Positions 1 through 5,272 of a stretch of 8,468 nucleotides of DNA are shown piece after piece; positions within the stretch are counted from its first letter, which is position 1, and each line of letters begins with the position of its first letter. Made by a program: the position numbers and the translations under genes. The notes under the pieces are model-generated. The model ran no database searches. It was not told the DNA's origin and worked only from the letters and a program-made list of their open reading frames with translations. Source of the DNA: an uncultured Verrucomicrobiota bacterium (lineage in GTDB: Bacteria; Verrucomicrobiota; Kiritimatiellia; RFP12; UBA3636); assembly GCA_946612175.1 (NCBI GenBank), contig CAMOEO010000120.1, forward strand, positions 1 through 8,468. The letters run 5' to 3'.

Positions 1-73
1 CGAGCGGCCCCGCATTTCGGAACGCCGCGCCTTGGGAGCCCGGAGCCTGCGAGCGGTCGCGGGCGCGTTTCAC

Positions 74-108
74 TTGCGCAGCGGCGCAAAGGCCCCGTTT
101 GCGGGCCT
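74..108. repeat. Two adjacent short inverted repeats upstream of the MATE gene
   Basis: The first is TTGCGC (74-79) with GCGCAA (84-89) around a 4-nt loop. The second is AGGCCC (90-95) with GGGCCT (103-108) around a 7-nt loop. Both have perfect 6-bp stems. Neither is followed by a good T-run on either strand (only three T on the minus strand after the second), so they are weak terminator candidates for an unseen neighbour. Nothing else in 1-165 looks like a gene: all plus frames are open only because stop codons are rare at this GC content. Confidence 0.35.
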
Positions 109-165
109 CCGCGACGGCGCGGCACCAAAAAAGTGGGGAAGGTCCAGGATTCCGTCCGCGGGGCC

Positions 166-198
166 CGCCCCGCCCGCGACGTTGCCGCGGGCGGGGCG
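166..198. repeat. Perfect 13-bp inverted repeat over the MATE promoter
   Basis: Positions 166-178 (CGCCCCGCCCGCG) pair exactly with 186-198 (CGCGGGCGGGGCG) around the 7-nt loop ACGTTGC. The left arm can also pair with GCGGGGC at 158-164 (partner GCCCCGC at 167-173), so two mutually exclusive structures are possible. The palindrome covers the putative -35 box at 182-187 and much of the spacer. This suggests an operator, or an RNA hairpin in a transcript arriving from the left. No T-run follows, so it is not a standard intrinsic terminator. Confidence 0.6.
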
Positions 199-210
199 TT
201 CTGATAGACT
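182..210 (+). promoter_or_regulatory. Candidate sigma70-type promoter of the MATE gene
   Basis: A TTGCCG box (182-187, 4 of 6 to TTGACA) is followed after 17 bases by TAGACT (205-210, 4 of 6 to TATAAT). The -10 ends only 6 bases before the ATG at 217, so transcription would begin at or beside the start codon and give a leaderless mRNA. If translation really starts at the ATG at 316, the leader would be about 100 nt. The assignment rests on the motif match and the spacing only. Confidence 0.4.
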
Positions 211-216
211 CGCGGC

Positions 217-1635
217 ATGAAACGGAAGTCCGTCGGTCTGCCCCGAGAAAACCGGCTCTCCGCGCTTTCCGGCGGTCCTGGCGGCCCCGACGGCGCGGAG
301 GGGCGGCGGCGGCGGATGACGGAGGCGCCGGTCGCGGGGCTCGTCGCGCGGCTGGCGATGCCGACCGTGGCGAGCATGCTCGTCTCGAACCTCTACAACG
401 CGGGCGACGCGTGGTTCGTGAGCCGGCTGGGGACGTCCGCCTCGGGCGCGGTGGGGATCGTGTTCGCGCTGCTGGCGGTGTTCATGGCGTTCGGGTTCCT
501 CTTCGGGCACGGGGCGGGGAGCAACCTCTCGCGGCGTCTCGGCGCGGGCGACGTGGCCGGGGCGCGGGTGTTCGCGTCGACGAGCTTCTTCCTCGCGCTC
601 GGCGCCGGGGCGGCCGTCGCGGCGCTCGGGCTCGTCTTCCTCGAGCCGCTCGCGCGGGCGTTCGGCAGCACGGAGACGATCCTGCCCTACGCGAAGCAGT
701 ACATGCGGTGGATCCTGCTCTCGGGGCCGCTCTTCTCCGCCAGCTGCGTGATGAACAACATCCTGCGCTACGAGGGGAGAGCGGCGCTGGCGATGGCGGG
801 GCTGCTCTCGGGCTCGGTCCTGAACCTCGCGCTCGACCCGGTGCTGATGTTCGGGCTGGGCTGGGGCGTGGAGGGGGCGGGCGTCTCGACGGCGGTCTCG
901 CAGACGGCGAGCTTCGCGATCCTGCTCTCGATGTTCCGGGGCGGGCGGACGGCGAGCGTGTTCCGGCCGGGGCTGGTGTCGCTGCGGCGCGCCGTGGCGG
1001 GGTCGATCGTCGCGGTCGGCTCGCCGAGCCTGCTGCGCAACGTGTGCGGCGCGATCGCGCCGGTGCTGCTCAACCGGCAGGCGGCGGCGTGGGGCGACGC
1101 GGCGATCGCGGCGATGTCGATCGTGGGGCGGGTCTCGTTCCTGGTGGCGGCGGTCTCGATCGGCATCGGGCAGGGGATGCAGCCGGTCGTCGGCTTCAAC
1201 TGGGGGGCGGGGCGGCGCGACCGCGTGCGCGCGGCGCTGCGCTTCACGGCGGCGGCGGGGTGCGCGGTGGCGGCGGCGCTGGCGATCCCGTGCGCGCTGG
1301 GGGCGGCGCGGGTGGTGTCGTGGTTCCGGGACGACCCGGAGGTGGTGGCGATCGGCGCGGTGGCGCTGCGGTGGCAGGCGCTCACGGTGGTGCTGAACCA
1401 CCCGACGGTCTGCACGAACATGCTCTTCCAGAGCCTGGGGCTGGCCGGGCGGGCGGCGCTGCTCTCGACGATGCGCAGCGGGCTGTTCTTCTTCCCGCTG
1501 ATCCTGCTGCTGCCGCGCGCGTGGGGCGTCCTCGGCGTGGAGCTGGCGCAGCCGCTCGCGGACGTCCTCTCCTTCGTGGTATCGATGCCGTTCCTGGCGC
1601 ACTGGTACCGCGCCTCGAAGCGCGGGGAGGGCTAG
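217..1635 (+). CDS. MATE-family multidrug/Na+ (or H+) efflux transporter
   Basis: This 472-residue inner-membrane antiporter has about 12 membrane segments. Family hallmarks are visible: SMLVSNLYNAGDAWFVSRLG near residues 48-67, the SNLSRRLGAGD loop, ILRYEGR at 182-188, NLALDP at 203-208 and the second-half motif GIGQGMQPVVGFNWG at 316-330. Known MATE proteins export cationic drugs, toxins or metabolites using an ion gradient; the GQGMQPVVGFNWG form resembles the DinF/MepA-like branch, but the substrate cannot be read. Length is normal. The first 33 residues are Arg/Gly-rich and unlike the usual short N-terminus. Met34 (ATG at 316) begins the canonical TEAPVAGLVARLAMPT segment and has GGAGGGG at 297-303, 12 nt upstream, so 316 is a serious alternative start. 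The ATG at 217 has no Shine-Dalgarno but sits right behind a -10-like box. The stop overlaps that of the convergent gene. Confidence 0.93.
   Translation: MKRKSVGLPRENRLSALSGGPGGPDGAEGRRRRMTEAPVAGLVARLAMPTVASMLVSNLYNAGDAWFVSRLGTSASGAVGIVFALLAVFMAFGFLFGHGAGSNLSRRLGAGDVAGARVFASTSFFLALGAGAAVAALGLVFLEPLARAFGSTETILPYAKQYMRWILLSGPLFSASCVMNNILRYEGRAALAMAGLLSGSVLNLALDPVLMFGLGWGVEGAGVSTAVSQTASFAILLSMFRGGRTASVFRPGLVSLRRAVAGSIVAVGSPSLLRNVCGAIAPVLLNRQAAAWGDAAIAAMSIVGRVSFLVAAVSIGIGQGMQPVVGFNWGAGRRDRVRAALRFTAAAGCAVAAALAIPCALGAARVVSWFRDDPEVVAIGAVALRWQALTVVLNHPTVCTNMLFQSLGLAGRAALLSTMRSGLFFFPLILLLPRAWGVLGVELAQPLADVLSFVVSMPFLAHWYRASKRGEG
1632..1635. other. Convergent stop codons sharing CTAG
   Basis: The TAG of the MATE gene (1633-1635) and the TAG of the minus-strand membrane gene (1634-1632) lie in one CTAG palindrome. 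There is no intergenic space and no hairpin with a T-run on either side, so neither gene has a visible intrinsic terminator and the 3' ends of the transcripts should overlap. Confidence 0.8.
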
Positions 1636-3233
1636 GGCGCGGCGGGGGCGACGAGGAGCGTCGAGAGGACGCCGGGGCGGGTGGCGTCGTAGGAGACGCG
1701 GAAGGAGACGGGGGATGTGCCGTCGTAGGCGAAGGCGGCGGAACGGCCGTCTGGGGAGAACGAGAGGTCCTCGACGCCGTCGGCGCCCGTCAGGCGGAAG
1801 GGCGAGGGCGCGCCGGGGGAGGGCGGGTGGGCGCCGAACTGGTCGGAGAGGATGGCGGCGGCGATGTCGGGCTTCTCCTCCAGGAGCGTCGTGCGGTAGC
1901 GTCCGGCGGGGAGCGCGAGGGGGAGGAAGGGCCCCTCAACGGCGGTGCACGGCGGGTGCAGCCCGGGCGCGAAGGCGAGATCGTCCGGAACGGAGGCGAA
2001 GCCGCCGGTCTTCTCGTCGGGGATGCGCGCGAGCGTCGTCGAGCCGAACTCGTGGAAGAGGTCGACGGCGGGGAGGCGGAGCGCGCCGTCGGAGTCCGGC
2101 GCGGGGAGTCCGCCGAGCGCGGGGTCGCGCGCGAAGGCGACGTAGGAGATCAGGGCCTCGCCGGGGGTGGAGAGGGCGGTCCAGAGGTTGGAGGAGGGAT
2201 CGAGCGCGGGGAGGAAGGCGAGGCGCCATCGCGACCCCGCAAGGGGGTCGCTACAGGACGCCGGGGCGTCGCCGGATGCCGGGGCGGGGGCGGATGCCGG
2301 GAAGCGGTTGGTGAGGGAGTGGATGGAGCGGTCGGCGTCCTTGAAGGAGGAGACGAGGACGAGGTCCTTGTCCGCCTCGGCGCGGACGAGCCAGCCGTAG
2401 CCCTCGCGGTGGATCTCGGCGAAGGAGCGGACGCGGGTGGCGGCGTTGGCCTGGGGAGGGCGGACGCCCCAGTGGCGGGCGGGGGGCTCCACGCCATGCT
2501 CCGTGTCCGGCGCGGGGCCTTCGCCGTCCGCGACGGCGAAGGCCCAGGCGCCGGCGTCGCGGGCGAGGAGGCGGAGGCGGGGGCTGGCGAGGTGGCGGCG
2601 GAGGGTGGCGCCGAAGGGGAAGGCGGAGACCTTGGAGGGGAAGGCGTCCTCGTGGAGGATGACGCAGGTGACGCCGAGCTCGCGGAGGCCGGCGAGCTGG
2701 TCGTCGGTGAAGTCGCCCTCGGTCATGGTCTCGAAGCGGCGGAAGACGCGCTCGACGTAGTCCGGCTCGGTGACGGCGGCGTAGCCGTTGAGCATGCGGA
2801 GGCCGGCGCGCATGGCGCAGTACTGGTAGATGGAGCTCCACGAGGAGGCGCCGGGCCAGACGGGGAGGACGAGGGCGCGGGGGACGAGGCCTCGGGATTC
2901 GGCGTCGCGCACGGCGGCGGCGTAGGCGGCGTTGGGGCCGGGCAGGAGGCAGACGCCGGCGCGCATGCCGCGGGAGGCGGAGAGGAAGACGAGCAGGACG
3001 AGGAGGACGGCGGTGGCGGCCGGAAGGGCGCGGCGCGCGGCGGCGAGGGCGCGGCGGGAGGCGGGGGCGGCGGCGAGGGCGCGCTGGCCGGCGGCGAGGC
3101 GGGAGAGCGCGGGGTCGGGCGCGGCGGGGCGGCGGGGCGGGACGAGGGAGCGGAGGGCGGAGAGGGCGAGGGCGAGGAAGGCGGCGTAGAGGGTGGGCAG
3201 CAGGCAGAACGCCTTGAGCGGCTGGCGCACCAT
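1632..3233 (-). CDS. 3' part of a frameshifted GT-C/YfhO-like membrane protein gene
   Basis: This frame carries the C-terminal half of the large membrane protein that begins at 4492. Coding continuity extends upstream of the first ATG (3233), back to the C-run at 3396-3408: that stretch encodes a membrane segment (LAGILAGAAILFVFLLALG), then RKLVPPFRMVRQPLKAFCLLP, typical of the late membrane core of such proteins. After one more membrane segment (about residues 84-102 of this 533-residue reading), a soluble, probably periplasmic domain follows. It contains FRRFETMTEGDFTDDQLAGL and LGVTCVILHEDAF, a pattern seen in the C-terminal regions of YfhO-type proteins. The ATG at 3233 is unlikely to be a true start, because the protein runs through it without a break and no ribosome site is visible. 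With one extra C in the run, this becomes residues 421-953 of a single protein. A Pro/Ala/Ser linker (PASAPAPASGDAPAS) and a palindromic insert interrupt the soluble domain near 2231-2301. Confidence 0.75.
   Translation of the reverse strand: MVRQPLKAFCLLPTLYAAFLALALSALRSLVPPRRPAAPDPALSRLAAGQRALAAAPASRRALAAARRALPAATAVLLVLLVFLSASRGMRAGVCLLPGPNAAYAAAVRDAESRGLVPRALVLPVWPGASSWSSIYQYCAMRAGLRMLNGYAAVTEPDYVERVFRRFETMTEGDFTDDQLAGLRELGVTCVILHEDAFPSKVSAFPFGATLRRHLASPRLRLLARDAGAWAFAVADGEGPAPDTEHGVEPPARHWGVRPPQANAATRVRSFAEIHREGYGWLVRAEADKDLVLVSSFKDADRSIHSLTNRFPASAPAPASGDAPASCSDPLAGSRWRLAFLPALDPSSNLWTALSTPGEALISYVAFARDPALGGLPAPDSDGALRLPAVDLFHEFGSTTLARIPDEKTGGFASVPDDLAFAPGLHPPCTAVEGPFLPLALPAGRYRTTLLEEKPDIAAAILSDQFGAHPPSPGAPSPFRLTGADGVEDLSFSPDGRSAAFAYDGTSPVSFRVSYDATRPGVLSTLLVAPAAP
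2231..2251. repeat. GC palindrome inside coding sequence
   Basis: GCGACCCC (2231-2238) pairs with GGGGTCGC (2244-2251) around the loop GCAAG, an 8-bp perfect stem in the middle of the soluble domain. On the minus strand it encodes the stretch SDPLAGSR. It sits beside a low-complexity Pro/Ala/Ser linker, which suggests an in-frame insertion of a small palindromic element rather than conserved protein. Whether copies exist elsewhere in the genome cannot be seen here. Confidence 0.45.
2273..2301. repeat. Direct repeat CGGATGCCGGG, two copies 18 bp apart
   Basis: CGGATGCCGGG occurs at 2273-2283 and 2291-2301. The 18-bp period keeps the reading frame and encodes the PAS units of a Pro/Ala/Ser linker in the minus-strand protein. 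A third, degenerate PAS unit lies next to the palindrome at 2231-2251. This looks like local tandem expansion in a tolerant loop. Confidence 0.5.
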
Positions 3234-4492
3234 GCGGAAGGGCGGGACGAGCTTGCGGACGGCGCGGAGCGGGAGGGCGTCGAGCGGGCCGTGGGTGCCG
3301 AGGGCGAGGAGGAAGACGAAGAGGATGGCGGCGCCGGCGAGGATCCCGGCGAGGGCGGCGCGGAGCGGGGCGGTGTCGCGCGGGGCGGGGGGGGCGGGGG
3401 GGGGGGGGAGGAGAAGGCGGGGTGGAAGACGATGGAGGGGGAGCGGAAGGGGGCGCCGGGGCGGCGGAGTAGGCGCGCGGCGGCGACGGCGGCGCCGGCG
3501 AGGAGCGCGGCGCCCGCGAGGGCGAGGAGCGCGGCGATGGCCCAGCCCTGGTGGAACTGCTCGGGGGCGTGGCTGAAGTAGGTCGGGTCGAAGAAGGCGT
3601 GCCAGTCGGGGGAGTGCAGCTCGATCTCGCGCAGCGTGCGGCCGCCGGCGACGTCGGTCGATTCGTAGGCGCGGCCGGCGGCGCGGCCGAGGAGGGCGCA
3701 GAGGGCGCCCGCGAGGGCGACGGGGGCGAGGGCGCGGGCGAGGCGGAGGACGCGGCGGCGCGTGGCGAAGGGGCGGTCGGGGGAGCGCAGGAGGCCGAGC
3801 AGGCCCCAGAGCGGGAGGGAGAGGGCGGCGAAGAGGAAGCAGTGCAGGTCGGCGGCGTAGCAGGCCAGGAGGGCGGCCGCCGCGAGGACGCCGCCGCGGA
3901 GGCGGCGGTCGCGCACGGCGACGTCGGCGCCGAGGGCGACGGCGGGGACGAGCCCCATGCCGAACCCGGTGGGCGAGCCGCCGGCGAGGACGACCCAGCG
4001 GAACGGGACGCAGGAGGAGAGGGCGGCGAGGGCGAGGGCGGCGCCGGGGCCGGCGCCGAAGCGGCGGGCGAGGGCGGCGCAGAAGGCGAGGCCGAGCAGG
4101 ACGGAGAGGAACTGGGAGAGGTTCCAGGCGAGGGCGTCGGAGGCGCCGGCGGAGCGGGCGAGGGAGTAGGGGAGGGCGAAGGGGGCGTAGCAGGGGTCGG
4201 GGCGGGCGGGGGGGGGGGGGGCGGCGTCGGAGGTGTTGAACTCCCAGAGGTTGCGGAACCAGGGGAGGCGCCCGTGGAGGTAGGCGTCGAAGAGGTCGAA
4301 GTGGTAGAGCAGCTGCAGGTGGTCGCCCTGGACGAGGGGGCGCGGCGGCGCGGCGCCCGCGTAGGAGCCGTAGGGGATGCCGGAGGCGAGGTGCGCGGGG
4401 AGGGGGCGCAGGAACGCGGCGTAGAGGGCGGCCGCGAGCGCCGCGAGGGCCAGCGCGGCGCGGATGCGGGGAAAGCGGCGCAGGAGGGTCAT
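2723..4492 (-). CDS. 5' part of a frameshifted GT-C/YfhO-like polytopic membrane protein gene
   Basis: The real coding part runs from the ATG at 4492 to the C-run at 3396-3408 (residues 1-362). Beyond that this frame gives only a Pro/Ser-rich shadow up to 2723, for a 589-residue reading. An N-terminal membrane anchor (about residues 11-28) is followed by a loop with QGDHLQLLYHFDLFDAYLHG (55-74) and RLPWFRNLWEFN. These acidic first-loop residues resemble those of GT-C glycosyltransferases and YfhO-like proteins, which act on lipid-linked sugars at the outer face of the membrane. About seven further hydrophobic segments follow, with GGSPTGFGMGLVP near 171-183. The protein probably takes part in cell-surface glycan or lipid modification; the substrate is unknown. 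The start has a -10 box directly upstream and no Shine-Dalgarno. Restoring one C, or removing two, at the run would join it to the 3' part as a 953-residue protein. As given, the gene is broken, phase-OFF, or mis-assembled. Confidence 0.75.
   Translation of the reverse strand: MTLLRRFPRIRAALALAALAAALYAAFLRPLPAHLASGIPYGSYAGAAPPRPLVQGDHLQLLYHFDLFDAYLHGRLPWFRNLWEFNTSDAAPPPPARPDPCYAPFALPYSLARSAGASDALAWNLSQFLSVLLGLAFCAALARRFGAGPGAALALAALSSCVPFRWVVLAGGSPTGFGMGLVPAVALGADVAVRDRRLRGGVLAAAALLACYAADLHCFLFAALSLPLWGLLGLLRSPDRPFATRRRVLRLARALAPVALAGALCALLGRAAGRAYESTDVAGGRTLREIELHSPDWHAFFDPTYFSHAPEQFHQGWAIAALLALAGAALLAGAAVAAARLLRRPGAPFRSPSIVFHPAFSSPPPPPPPPRATPPRSAPPSPGSSPAPPSSSSSSSPSAPTARSTPSRSAPSASSSRPSAWCASRSRRSACCPPSTPPSSPSPSPPSAPSSRPAAPPRPTPRSPASPPASAPSPPPPPPAAPSPPRAAPFRPPPPSSSSCSSSSPPPAACAPASASCPAPTPPTPPPCATPNPEASSPAPSSSPSGPAPPRGAPSTSTAPCAPASACSTATPPSPSRTTSSASSAASRP
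3396..3408 (-). repeat. Poly-C run of 13 at the frame break
   Basis: The plus strand shows 13 G here, with a second run of 8 G at 3387-3394 separated by one C. Upstream of the run the protein reads in the frame starting at 4492; downstream the coherent protein lies in the frame of the 1632 stop. On the minus strand, a run of 14 (or 11) C restores one frame through SSPPPPAPPAPRDTAPLRAA. Such long runs slip during replication and are also a common source of sequencing error. Confidence 0.8.
4208..4221 (-). repeat. Poly-C run of 14, in frame
   Basis: Fourteen G on the plus strand encode Pro92-Pro95 in a loop just after the acidic GT-C-like motif. The frame is coherent on both sides at this length. 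Slippage by one base would end the protein early or scramble it, so this is a second potential on/off site in the same gene. It is the longest single-base run I see in the window. Confidence 0.75.
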
Positions 4493-4499
4493 GGAGGGG

Positions 4500-4529
4500 A
4501 TTCTAGCATGCGGTCGGCGGGCGGCGCAA
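4500..4529 (-). promoter_or_regulatory. Extended -10 promoter of the large membrane protein gene
   Basis: On the minus strand TTGCGC (4529-4524) is followed after 18 bases by TAGAAT (4505-4500, 5 of 6 to TATAAT). A TGC immediately before the -10 gives the extended TGn motif. The -10 ends 7 bases before the ATG at 4492, so a leaderless or near-leaderless mRNA is expected. The promoter fills most of the 54-bp gap after the protease gene; no terminator is seen in that gap, so read-through from the upstream operon is possible. Confidence 0.55.
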
Positions 4530-4546
4530 GTCCGCGCGGTCGCGCG

Positions 4547-5272
4547 TCACACGAGGAGGATGCCTGCGAGGAGGTTCGCGCCGTTGAAGCCGGCGTGGAG
4601 GCCGGCGGAGGCGGCGAGGCCGTACCGGCGGAAGGCGATGCCGAGCAGGAGGGCGAGGAGGAAGAGGGGAAGGAAGTGGTGGGGGGAGAGGTGCAGGAAG
4701 GCGAAGAAGGCGGCGGAGAGGGGAAGGGCGGCGCGGGGGAGGCGCGCGGCGAGGCCGCGGTAGAGCAGGGCGCGGTAGAGCAGCTCCTCGCCGACGGGGG
4801 CGAGGACGAGCGCGACGAGGAGCATGGCGAGCCGGACGGAGGGGGATGTGCCGGGGCCGAGCAGGACGAGGAGGGGGTTGGGGGAGGCGGTACCGTCGAT
4901 GCCGAGGGCGTCGCAGAGGGCGATGGAGAGGGCGCTGGCGCCGAGGAGGGGGATTGCGGCGAGGACGCCGGCGCCGAAGAAGAGGACGGCCGTGCGGCCC
5001 GGGCGGGGGAGGAGGCGCAGGACGGCGCGGAGCGGGGCGCCGGATACGGCGGAGCGGAAGCCGGCGGCGGCGAGGGCGACGGCGGCGGGGAGAAGTCCTC
5101 CGAGGAGCACGGCGGCGGCGTGGCGCGGGGGCGCGGCCGCGAGGGCGGGGAAGAGGAGCAGGGGGACGGCGTTGAGGAGTCCGTAGGCGGCGGCGAGGAT
5201 CGCCTCGGGAAGGCGCGGGGCGTCCGGGCCGGAGAAGGAGGGCGGCGGAAGGGGCGGCGGCGCGGGGGTCAT
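4547..5272 (-). CDS. CPBP-family intramembrane metalloprotease
   Basis: This 241-residue, multi-spanning membrane protein belongs to the CPBP (CaaX protease/bacteriocin-processing, Abi) family. All three family motifs are present: EELLYR at 162-167 (the EExxxR glutamates), F190-x3-H194 in FFAFLHLS, and H226-x3-N230 in HAGFN. The Glu and His residues are the expected catalytic or metal-binding set, so the enzyme should be active. Known relatives cleave prenylated CaaX proteins in eukaryotes; bacterial members work in bacteriocin immunity, peptide maturation or surface-protein processing, mostly with unknown substrates. Here it is the last gene of a four-gene operon, and its ATG overlaps the TGA of the GYF_2 gene (ATGA), so it is probably made by translational coupling. 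The N-terminus is Pro-rich and cytosolic. The upstream neighbours make an envelope-related substrate plausible, but none is identified. Confidence 0.9.
   Translation of the reverse strand: MTPAPPPLPPPSFSGPDAPRLPEAILAAAYGLLNAVPLLLFPALAAAPPRHAAAVLLGGLLPAAVALAAAGFRSAVSGAPLRAVLRLLPRPGRTAVLFFGAGVLAAIPLLGASALSIALCDALGIDGTASPNPLLVLLGPGTSPSVRLAMLLVALVLAPVGEELLYRALLYRGLAARLPRAALPLSAAFFAFLHLSPHHFLPLFLLALLLGIAFRRYGLAASAGLHAGFNGANLLAGILLV

Noticed and set aside
70..1602. Minus-strand open frame opposite the MATE gene
   Set aside because: Arg/His/Pro-rich low complexity, no domain, and fully antisense to a well-supported transporter.
99..3581. Plus-strand open frame of 1160 codons running opposite the large membrane gene and across the MATE gene
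   Set aside because: Its translation is Gly/Arg/Ala/Glu low-complexity sequence without domains, and it overlaps two genes with clear family signatures. At this GC content stop codons are rare, so long shadow frames are expected.
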